Shown in pieces: positions 54,501-64,000 of a stretch of DNA of 64,000 nucleotides (its first letter is position 1; each line of letters begins with the position of its first letter). The DNA is taken from assembly GCA_025917655.1 (NCBI GenBank), contig CP084612.1:2046001-2110000 (forward strand). The letters run 5' to 3'. The notes below the pieces were generated by a model, which worked only from the letters and a program-made list of their open reading frames with translations, was not told where the DNA came from and ran no database searches. A program made the translations under genes and the position numbers. This stretch comes from Chlorella sorokiniana (Eukaryota; Chlorophyta; Trebouxiophyceae; Chlorellales; Chlorellaceae).

Positions 54501-57500
54501 GCACAAGCGCATGCAGGCGCGCCCAGTCACAGCGCCACCACGACCCCGCACAGGTTGCCTGCACTACTGCACCATTACTCCTCTCCCCTGCCCTCCTCAC
54601 TCCCCTTCCCACACAAACACACACCTGAATCCGCCGCAAAGCTCTCCACCAGCTGCAGCAGGGCGGGCCCCTCCGCTGGCTCGCTGCTCTTGCTTGCCGC
54701 CGCGCCAGCAGGCCCTCCCAGGCGGCGTGGCAGGCGCGGGGCAGGTGCGCCCAGATCTGTGAGGGGGAGGAGGGTGGAAGGGCGGGGCGGTGTTGCAGTA
54801 GTGGGCAGGGGCGGCAGAGGCTGGAGCGGGCCAGCAAGAGCCGAGGCCCAGGCAATGGCATCCACCAGTAAACTGGAGCAGCAGCAAGAAGTGGCTTGTC
54901 GATCAAGCGTAAACACAGCACAGACAATGTACAGGGGCGGAGGTTTGGGCAGCGCAGGGCAGCGGGCGGCGCTCACGTCTGCCTCCAGCCGCTCCAGCGC
55001 CATCTCGGCGTCGGCGCAGCGCCCCCAGCACCCCCTGCCCCACCGACGCCGCCAGCGTGCCCAGCTCCCGCAGCGCGGCCTCCGGCACGCCGCGCTGCAG
55101 CAGCAGGCGCAGCAGCAGGCCCCAGGCGCGGGGCAGCAGCGGCAGCGGCGCCGCAGGCGCCGCTGCCGCCAGGCCCCATACGGCCTCGCCCGCCGCCGCC
55201 GCTGCTGCTGCCGCCGCCACGCGGCGGCGGCGGCGTGTGCAGCGCCGCGCGGTAGCGCTGCATGCGTGCGCGGCGGGGGCGAACGTCCACCGAGTGCACC
55301 GTGTCCAGCAGGGTGAGCGCGCCGTCGGCCAGGGTGGCGGCCAGCACGGCGCCGCCGCCTGCGAGGCGAGGGGTGGCGAGCGTGAGCAACCGGCTTCGGC
55401 TGTGCTGTGGCTGGACAGCTGTGCGGCCGACAACAGCAGCCAGCGCCGCTGTTCTCAGGGCTGCCGGCTCCCCAGGAAAGGCAGAGGGTGATGATGGCCG
55501 CAGTACCAAGCCAGGGGTGTGGCAGCCAAGGGAAAAAGCGCCTGCCATCCCCAAGAGAGGTTGCAACCAGCGGCAGGCAGCCCATGCCCATGAGTGCACA
55601 GCATACGCGCCCAAGCCCACCCCTAACTTAAGCGGCAGCCCCGCCGCCCGGCAGGGCTTCCCAAGGCAGCCGCCGCGCCCAAGCCTCACCTATGGGCGCC
55701 GGCAGCGGCAGCCAGGCCACGTCGGAGACCCGACCCACGCGGGCCGCCGCCGCCGAGGCCGTGGTGTGGGTGGCCCACAGCTCGCCAGCCCTGTCCAGGT
55801 CAAAGGCGGCAAACAGGCCCGAGGCGAAGAGCACCGCCACGCGGGCTTGCACTGCGGAGAGGGCGGCGCGGGGGCATCGGGTCACCGAGCGGGGCGGGGG
55901 CGGGGCGGTAAAATGTGTGAGTGGAGGTGTGTGGGTGGAGGTGGGTGGCAGGGGCGGGGAGTGGGGCATGGGCATGGTGTGTGTGTGTAGGGCGGGCAGG
56001 TTGAGGGGAGGGAGTGACCTGGTTGCTGAATATCGTGTGCAGAGGTTGCAGAGGTGAACACCGTGGCGTTGCCTCGTAGCTGCATACACCACCTTAATAC
56101 CCCCTCCCGCTTCCGCACAGCTTCCGCACAGTGCGGGTCCCCATCCAGGGGGTCAGCCCACCAGCGGCGGCGCCAGGCAGGCGCGGGTACAGGGCTTCAG
56201 AGGGCGGCGGCGAGACGTGGATGCGGTGAATGCGGCCGTAGCCCGTCTCCATCACGGCACACTTGCCGCTCACTGAACGCAGATTGGGAGAGGGGGTGGC
56301 AGGCAAGGGGGGGGGGGGGCAATGAGGAGCGGGGCATAATGAGGAAAGAAGGCCTCCTAGGAGGGAGGGGAGGGGGCATGCGTGGGCAAGAGCATGGCTG
56401 CTCACAGCTCACAGAGCGCAGCCAGGCAGGCAGGCCAATTGGGCAGGAGTGTGCCCAGCCAATGGGCGCGCGCAAAAGCTGAGCAGCTGCTGCGAACCAG
56501 CTGCATGCCCTGCCCTTGCCGCTCTGAAATGCAACACCCTGGGCCCGCAATGCAACATCCCCTCCCTCCCCCACCCGTGTCCCAATGCGCCAGCGTGCCC
56601 TCCCCGTCTCCCAGCAGCACCGACTGGCCCCACGCCCCCAGCGCCACCGCTCGGAAGTCTGCGTGTGGGTGAGGGTGGGGTGGCGGCGGCAGCATGCGCG
56701 CGCACGTGGGTGGGTGCATGCGTGCTGGGGGAGGACGGGCAGTGGAGGGCTGAGGTGGGAAAGCGAGCGCTGAGCCCCTAGCGGCCTGCACAGGGCCAGA
56801 GCCGCTGACGCCCGCAGGGCAGCTTCATCGCGAGCCCTCCCCACCCCCACCCCCGGCTCAAACTTGATCGAACCAGCAAGCACGCCATCCCCGCAGCAGC
56901 CGCCCCGGCATCGCCCGCCTCCCCGCCCCTCACGCACCCCCAGAGGCAAGGGCCTGCCAGGCTGGGCGCCGCGGCCGCGCATCGCTGATGCGCCTGCCCC
57001 GTACGCCCAGGACGCCAGTTCGGCCGTCTGCCAGGGTAAATGCCAGCCGCTCCTCGGCAGGCTCCTCCGTGTCTGGTTGGAAAGGGTATCTGTGACAGGC
57101 GGGGTGGGGGAGGGGGAGGCAAGGTGGGTGGGTGCAAGCTGTGGGCGCGTGGAGGGGTCAGGCGGAGAGGAAGGGCAGGAAAAGGGAGGAGCGATGGCAG
57201 AGCAGGTAGAGGGTGGAGGCTGGGGTAGGACGTGCAGGATATGCAAAGCACGAGCGGTTGCTTGGATCTAAAGGCAGCTGAAGGGCGGCGGCGGCGGGGC
57301 AGCGGCCACGCCGTGCCCCACACACACCCGCTCGCTGCGCGCTCCCCCGCCCGAGGCGACGCCGCCCACGGATTGCAGGCTGGCGCAGCCACGTCATCGC
57401 CGCCGCCGCCGCCATCCCGGCCGGGGCTGCCCGGGCCGGCTGCCAGCGCCGCGGCGTTGGCGGCGGCGGCCGCCGAGGCGGCCAGGGGGCCCATCTCGGG

Positions 57501-60500
57501 GCCAGCCCCGCCGGCAGCGGCGCCAGCCACTCCACCGCCGCAAACTGCAGATCCACCTGGCGCAGGCGGGCGGGGGCGCGCTGCCGCCCACAGACCAAAT
57601 CTCCGACGGCGCTCCCCTGCAGGGTGGGAGGCGTTGGACGGTGGTAGTTATAGAGAACGCACGAGCGTGCAACAGTGGCGATGCCACAACTCAGCAGGGG
57701 GATGGGCAGGAGGAAGTGAGGAGGAGGAGGAGGAGGCAGCGGGGCATGCGTGCATGTGGTTGAGGGCAGTTTTCGGGGCAGCCGGCAGTTGCCAGCCAGC
57801 TCTTCTGCTCCACAAACCCAGCCGCAGCGATATTGCACTGTGCACGGCATCAGCAGCTGAGAAGCTTGTTTACCTCCCGCCCCCGGCCCCAAACCCACCC
57901 ACCACAGACACACACACACACACAGACACACACACACCTGAAGAGCAGCAGCAGGTAGCGGCCCAGCGGCGAGGCGCGCAGCCCCGCCAGCGGCGCCGCG
58001 TCGGCGGCCACGCCCTCCCTGAACGCCTGGCTCAGCCGGTTGCGCACGTCTGCAGGCGGCGGCGACAAAGCAATGGTGTGCGAGTGTAAGGGAGAAGAAT
58101 TGACAGTGCATGCGGGCTGGGGCGGGTGGTGGGGCGGGTGGGCGGCACGGGTGGAGGGGCCGAGACGGGCCCAAGCGTGGGAAGCCACTCTTGGCGGCTG
58201 GTAGCTGGCCCCCGGCGCCGCCCTATGCCTCCACCCTCCTGCAGGGCCTGCCGCTCAGCAGGACACGGCGGCATCCCTTCTGCCGCTGTGGGCCGAGGAG
58301 CGCAGCGCAGGGGAGGCAGCCCACCCGTCAGCAGCAGCGTGTTCTTGAAGCCCTGCGCCACCTTCTCGGTGCTGAAGGAAACGAGGCGGGCGGTGGTGCC
58401 CAGCCAGCGCAGGCCCTGCAGCGCGGAGCGCACACAGGCAGCAAGCAAATTAAGGACAATGAAGGAGGCCCTGGAGGGAGGGAGGGCACCAGGTGACGAA
58501 GGATAGCGGCGTCCACACATTTCAGAATGAGTCCCAGCTGCTGTTGTTGCACAGGCAGCGCGGCGGCCGGCGCCCAGGCATCTTTCGGCGGCTTGCCTGC
58601 ACCGCGGCCGGGTGCGCCGCCAGCGAGGCGCCCAGCGTGGCGTGCAGCGGCAGCAGCGCCCCCTGCTGCACCGTCGCCACGTGCAGGCTGCCCGTAGCGG
58701 TGCCCGCCGCCAGCGCAACCACGGCGCCGGCCGCGCCCGGCAGCGTCACGGGCGCGGGGCAGGCGGCAAAGGCGGTCAGCCGGCCGGGCAGCGTGTGCAG
58801 CTGGCCGAGCAGCTCGGCTTGCGGGGCAGCAGGCGCGGCGGCGGCGACGGCAGCCTTGTCCTCGGGCTGCGTGCCGCCCAGCAGCGGCGCCTGCCACTGC
58901 CACACGCGGCCATCGCTGGCCACACCCATAAGCAGCACGCTGCGCCCCCGCCGCCTCCGCCGCCGCCTGGCGCTCCGCTGCGGCGGCGCCGCCGCCGAGG
59001 TCGGCTGCTGCCCCCGCCGCCGCCGCCGCCGTGCACTTCCCCGTGGACTGTCGGCGCGCCAGCCCGGGTGCCGCCGCCCGTCGGTGGCGATGAGCAGCGC
59101 GCCGACGTCGCTGGCGGGAGCTGCCGCCGCCGCCGCCTCCAGCCCCCGCCACAGCCCCGCGCTGAGGGCCAGCAGCGTGGGCGCTGCAGCAGCGCAGCAG
59201 CGGCGCGGTGAGGGTCGGTCGTGAGGCGCCGCCGACGCAGCAGTGGCAGCGCCCCAGCCAGAAACCCACGCTCAGCAAGCCCCAAGCTTGCAGCTCCGGC
59301 GGTGGGGGTCGCCCAAAGGCCCCCGCTCCCGCCCGCAGGCATGACAGGCCCTCTAGAGCAGGCAAGACCTGCACCCATAACTGCCACACCCTGCCCGGCC
59401 AGCATCCCTCCCCATCAGCAGTTGCCATGTATGCAGGTGCAAGTGCAAGCCCCCATCGCAGCTGCGACGACCCAAACCGCTACAGCACCGCACACCCCCT
59501 CCCCCACCCCCTGCCGCCGCCACTGGACCCCTGCCCTGCCAGCCCCCACCTGCGCCAAACTTGAGCGCCGGGGGCAGCAGGCGGGTGAGGCCCAGGCAGG
59601 TGTAGGTGAGGAGGCGGGGGCGGCGGCGCCACAGCGACAGGCTGCCATCGGAGTGGGAGCAGTACAGCACGTCCAGCCCGCCCTCACACAGGGCCTTGCC
59701 GCAGGCTGCGGGTGTGTATGTGGGTGGGGGAAGGGGGCGACGGGTGTTGCGCGAGCGGTAAGTCGGGGACAGGGCAGAGAGAGGAGCAAGGTGGGAACAG
59801 AAGCAAGGGGATGGGGACGGGACAGAACAGCAGGAGGGTGCCGTAGAGACGAAAGCAAGGAAAAAGCGGTGTGAAGGGGAGGGTGGGCGCACCTGCGTGC
59901 CCATATGCCCCCAGCAGGTCGTCGAGGGGCGGGCGGGAGGCGGGGAGGGGGCTGGAGGCGGCGGGCTGGCCGTACTCCAGATCAAACACGATGATCTGCG
60001 GCGCAGCAAACGGGGCAGCCCAGGCTGTGCATCAGCTCCAGCACAAAAGTGAGGCCGGGGGTTTCATGCGATCAGGGCAGCACCCTGGCAAGAGACGGGT
60101 GGAAAGACAGCGGCACGGCACACCCCCACCGCAGCCATGCCCCCATCTCGCCGCCACCCTCACTGCACCAGCTGCCGTGGCCGGCGGGGCCGAAAGGGAC
60201 CTGCTCGTTTCTGGCCCACCACCCCCACCAGGCAAGCCCACCCGCCCACCGCCCTCACCTCCCGCTTCCACAGGGGTAAGAGCACGGTCCCCCCCCACAC
60301 ACGCACCCCCACACACACACACGCACACACACACAAACGCACACCTCACCTCTCGCTGCAGCAGCAGGAAGAGCATGTCGCGGGTGCCGGAGAAGGCGCA
60401 GCGCAGGGCGCCCCCTGGCCCAGGTCCACCTGGTACTGGCGCTGCTGGGTGCGGTCGGCCCCAGGGTTGATCAGGCTGCGGGGGGGGCGAAATGGGGTGA

Positions 60501-62069
60501 ATGGGTGAGTGAGCACAAGTGGTGGGGTGGTGGGTGATGGAGGGTGGGGGAGGAAGGCGTCGACGGTGGGGGTGGTGTGTGATTATGCACTCGTGGGGGC
60601 GGGACATCTTTGTGTGTGCGGGGTTGAGGCGTGTGCACAGCAGGCGGGGTGCGGATACGTGATGTGACGAAGTGGCGGCGCCGGCATCGAGGGAGAGGCG
60701 GGGGCGGGGGCATGGCAGCAGGCGCGCAAAGGGTGGAACAGCTGCACGTCGCTCCCCTTAGAGCAGCTGTGGGGGGCAGAGGGCACAGCTGTTCAGGCTT
60801 AAGAAGAAAAAAGAAACAAACAAGAAAAACACCCCACCCAAACACACAAACACCCACCTCAGCACGATGAAGGAGCCCCGTGCGCCGCACAGCACCAGGC
60901 GGCGGCGGTCCAGCGGATCCACAACTAGCCCTGTGAACGCCTCGCCGCCGCCAAAGTCCTTGCGCCACAGGATGCCCCCGCTGCGGGCAGGGCAGGCAGG
61001 CAAACCATTACAGTTTTCCGGCCACCAAGCGCCGCGCCGCAACCGGCAAGCCGCGGAGTGCGGCGAGTGCAGGGCGGGCCGGTGGCGCTGCCAGCTGGCG
61101 GGCTGCATCGGTACCCTGCCTGGCGCATGGACGCCGGCAGCAGGCCTTCCTGGTGTTCCATTGCCCCCGCCCCCTAACGCGCCCCCCAAAAAAAAACAAC
61201 AACAACAACAACAACAACAACCCACTCACTTCGGTAGTCCCAGAGCATCAGTATGCAGGGGTGCAGCAGCACCGCCAGAACGCTGGGCGCGGCCGTGGCC
61301 CAGGCCAGCCCCACCACCGGCGGGCGGTAGGCCCCGGCTGGCCGCCCGCCGCCGCCGCCGCCGCCGCCGCCGTCGGGTCGATCGGGCGTCTGCCGCCGCT
61401 GGCCCCAAAGGCTGAGCCCCAGGGGTCCTCCAGCGCCGCTATCACCGCCCCTGTGTTCACGTTCCACACCATCACGCGGCCGTCGTCGTCGCCGCTCGCC
61501 AGGCGCAGCTGCGCGGCGGCGCGGGGCTCACGGGGACCGCCGCCAGGGTGCCTGCGGGGGGCCAGCCGGGCGGGCTGCGGTTGCGTCGCAGCAGGCTTGT
61601 GCAGCGGCGGAGATGCTGTGAAGCACGCCAGCACGCAATTGTATGTGGTCGGCGGCGATTCAGAGCCGCAGAGACCAACAACAGCAACAGGCGGCCGCAG
61701 CGGCGTACCAGGCCATGCATGTGACCGCCGCCTGGCGGTGGGCCCCGGCCAGGGTGGTGGCGATGCTCAAGCGCTGGACCTGCGAGGAGCAGCAACTTCA
61801 CGATGGTGCAATCGGCAACGGCTGTGCAGGGCGGGCAGGAATGGGGCGCCGGCTGCCCAGTGCAAGGGCAGGGCAGCTGCCGGGCAAGCAACCCCCATCG
61901 ATTTGGGGGCACACGCAACGCGACTAGGCGCACTCACGTCCACCACCACCACTGCGGAGGAGGCCGCATAAGCCAGCAGCTGGCCCGCATGGATGGCGGC
62001 AGCGCAGCGGTTGCCCTTGGCCGGCGGGCCGGGCAAGTGAGCAAGGGAGTCGAGCGGCGCGAGCTGCAT
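51529..62069 (-). CDS. WDR11: WDR11 homolog (WD40 trafficking protein)
   Basis: In animals WDR11 is a WD40 protein that acts in Golgi-endosome tethering with FAM91A1. Twenty-plus exons run from the ATG at 62069 (exon 62069-61938, then 61779-61709, then from 61551) to the stop at 51529. The N-terminal propeller starts LPGPPAKGNRCAAAIHAGQL and TTLAGAHRQAAVTCMAW. Later blocks match the family in order: DDDGRVMVWNVNTG, LMLWDYRS, VDPLDRRRLVLCG, YCSHSDGSLSLWRRR, GVASDGRVWQWQ, GLRWLGTTARLVSFS, LRASPLGRYLLLLFR, VQARVAVLFASG. The C-terminal helical part has WGLLLRLLLQRGVP, GWHEQMSRRVFEG, YVALGDFQTAVGFLLASPP, AKVITANAAAVGDTLLGVP and a final LYACEVLQQL. The size is close to the roughly 1200 residues usual for WDR11. 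Many introns start with GT-rich runs, and several frame breaks at G/C runs are present. Confidence 0.9.
61193..61221. repeat. (AAC)n microsatellite in a WDR11 intron
   Basis: An A run followed by about eight AAC units. On the coding strand this is GTT-rich sequence close to the donor of the exon ending in LMLWDYRS. Confidence 0.85.
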
Positions 62070-62580
62070 CGCTGTTGACCGCCGCCGCCGCTGCTGCGCT
62101 GCCTGGCCCGCGCCTGCTGTTCAGCTACCCCTGCTGCACCTTGGTTGCCCTGCAAGCCCCTGGAGACCCCGAGAAAGCGTGGGCTAGTGTCGGGGCTTGC
62201 AGTTCGATCGGATCGGTATGTGCAGCTGCGCGATACAGTCCCTGCTCGGCGCTTGATATGCAGCGACCAGCAGCGACAGTGGGAACGCCTTGGAGGAACC
62301 ACAAGGGACGGCTAGCGTGCTGTGCTGTGCTGCACGCCGACACCCTTCGGGCCTGCTCGCGCTGCGGTGTGGTCCCCTCTTGAATGTGCAGTGATTGCCG
62401 GCGTTGGGCAGGCAGGCGATCGTTAGCCGCCTCTGCACAGGACCAAGTGCGGGCGAAGGTGCTTGCCCACCTCACCAAACTGGCGCCTTGTGTCTGTAAT
62501 CTAGCTCGCAGAGGTCGATGGATCGCTGAGGTCTCCATATAAGCGCGGCTCCACGCAGCCGCTCGCAAGTGTTGCCGGGC
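62070..62580. promoter_or_regulatory. Divergent intergenic region, WDR11 / bromodomain gene
   Basis: About 510 bases lie between two start codons that point apart, so both promoters should be here. I see no repeat and no recognisable coding frame. Confidence 0.45.
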
Positions 62581-63436
62581 ATGGACGACCCAGCGCAACA
62601 CTGGACCCGGCGGGTCCAGCAGGTGATCCTGGCGCCGCTTGCAGCATGCTGAACAGGGGGCGGCAGGGGTGCACACGCCGGTCGCGGCTGGCCTGCGCCG
62701 GCGCTGCCCCAACCCAGCTGCGGCCCAAGCTGCGACTGCAACTGCTGCCCTGACACACACCCCGCATTCTGAGCAGGTGATCCTGGACATAGCACAGCAT
62801 GATCTGGCCAAGGCCTACTTCAACAGCCCCACGCCGGCACCTGGCGGAGGCGGGGTGCGATGCTGCGGCTGCCTGTTCCCTTCCCCGCCGCCCCCGAGAT
62901 CTGCCTGCCCTGCGCCTGCCGCCTCGAGCTGGGCAGCCCTCTGTGCCGCACGCTCCCAAGCTTGCGCAGATGCTGTCCCCATATCGAGCTCTTGCTTGCA
63001 GCCCACGTTGCTCGCTTGCAGCCCCCCTCGCCGGCCGTGGAACATCCCCCATCCAGTCCCCATCTCCCCCCACCCCCACCCCCTTCCGCCCGCTTTCCTG
63101 CAGCTGTCGTCCATGTGTTTCACGGAAGTGCTGCGACGACTGATGGGGGCCTGTACAGCGGCCCGGCAGAGGTCTACGGGGACATCGCTGCCATGTGGGC
63201 GCACTGCCGGGCGGTGCACCCACCCGGGTCTGACCCCGCCCGAGCCGCCGAACAACTGGCGCCCCTGCTGGACCTGCTGTGGCGGCGCGCAGGGCTGGAC
63301 GCGGCGGGGCCGCTGCACGCGCAGCAGCAGCTGTACTCGCAGCAGGCGCAGCAGCAGGCGGCGGCGCAGCAGCGGCAGCAGCTGGGGGGCTGCAGCCGCG
63401 CATGGTGTCCCCTGGGCTTCCGCCGGAGCAGGCCTT

Positions 63437-63476
<40 letters not shown>

Positions 63477-64000
63477 CAGTTCCTGCAGGCGCAGCAGTAC
63501 TTGAAGCAGCAGCAGGCGCAGCAGGCGCAGCAGCAGCAGCAGCAGCAGCAGCACCAGTTCCTGCAGCAGCAGTGGGGCGGGTCGATGGAGCTACCACTGG
63601 CGCTGTCCCCCTCCATGCCGCCGCCCGGCGACTCCACGGCGGCGCAGCAGCTGGCGCGGCTGCGTGCGGCGATGGCGTCGCAGGGGGCGTCGTTCGGCGG
63701 CGGCCAGGACGCGGGCGGCGGCCCCTCGGCGGCGTTCATGCTGCAGCGCGCGGAAGCTCTGCAGCAGCAGCAGCTGCTGCTGGCGCAGCGGCGGGCGCAG
63801 CTGGAGGCCCTCACGCGGGAGCAGCAGCGGCATGCGCTGCTGCAGCTGCAGTCGGCGAGCGGCGGCGGCGGCGGCGGCGAGCCGGAGCTCGCGCCTTCGC
63901 CCTCCGTCCACAGCCTGCCTCCACTTCTGTACCAGCAGCAGCAGCAGCAGCAGCAGCGGCAGCAGCTTCTGCACCAGCAAATGCTGGAAGGCGGGCTGGC
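62581..64000 (+). CDS. Bromodomain protein with long Gln-rich C-terminus, 3' partial
   Basis: Bromodomains bind acetyl-lysine on histones and other proteins. Exons: 62581-62622 (MDDPAQHWTRRVQQ), about 62777-62850 (VILDIAQHDLAKAYFNSP), and from 63104 to the right edge. Exons 1 and 2 give helix Z; the third gives LSSMCFTEVLRRLM, then LYSGPAEVYGDIAAMWAHCR and PPGSDPARAAEQLAPLLDLL. The usual conserved asparagine of the NCR/YN motif is His here (AHC), and the second position reads VHPPGSD. After the domain comes a Gln-rich stretch (about 63310-63570 and 63930-63980) with QHQFLQAQQYL and short hydrophobic segments. Frame breaks occur at 63145-63149 and near 63387. The gene may have further domains beyond the window. 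A transcriptional or chromatin role is likely, but the missing asparagine leaves acetyl-lysine binding uncertain. Confidence 0.78.

Overview
The window looks like nuclear DNA from a green alga, most likely a Chlorella-type trebouxiophyte. It is very GC-rich, and its genes are split into many short exons by introns full of GT/CA and G/C runs. The gene set is plant-like: a chloroplast-type threonine deaminase, a SWEET sugar porter, a DUF6816 lumen protein, a plant-type small zinc protein and two tRNA-Asp genes. There are no operons; neighbours are mostly unrelated in function.

Layout. 1-6750 (-): ATG9, its 3' end lost at the left edge. 7513-8013 (-): small C2H2 zinc protein. 8548-14648 (-): threonine deaminase, divergent from 14957-19075 (+): a protein with three UBX domains. 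19308-21843 (-): SWEET transporter. 22366-25072 (-): DUF1295 steroid-reductase-like membrane enzyme. 25776-25916 (-): 46-aa CCCH protein. 26447-26518 and 27042-27113 (+): two identical tRNA-Asp(GTC). 27799-31510 (+): M14 metallocarboxypeptidase. 31998-37733 (+): two tandem ankyrin genes (A, B). 37851-39896 (-): DUF6816 protein. 40506-51019 (-): three more ankyrin paralogs (C, D, E) separated by relics of the same family on both strands. 51529-62069 (-): WDR11. 62581-64000 (+): Q-rich bromodomain protein, open at the right edge.

The most unusual content is the ankyrin cluster. Five genes share a multi-exon N-terminal block, a long ankyrin array and a conserved C-terminal block that I do not recognise. 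They arose by tandem duplication, and at least five decayed fragments remain between the copies. The triple-UBX protein is the second unusual item.

One caution applies throughout. In almost every conserved gene the reading frame breaks by what looks like one missing base at a G or C run, while the protein homology continues unbroken in the next frame. This points to homopolymer errors in the consensus rather than to a window full of pseudogenes. Exon coordinates come from splice consensus plus family conservation read by eye, with no alignment run.
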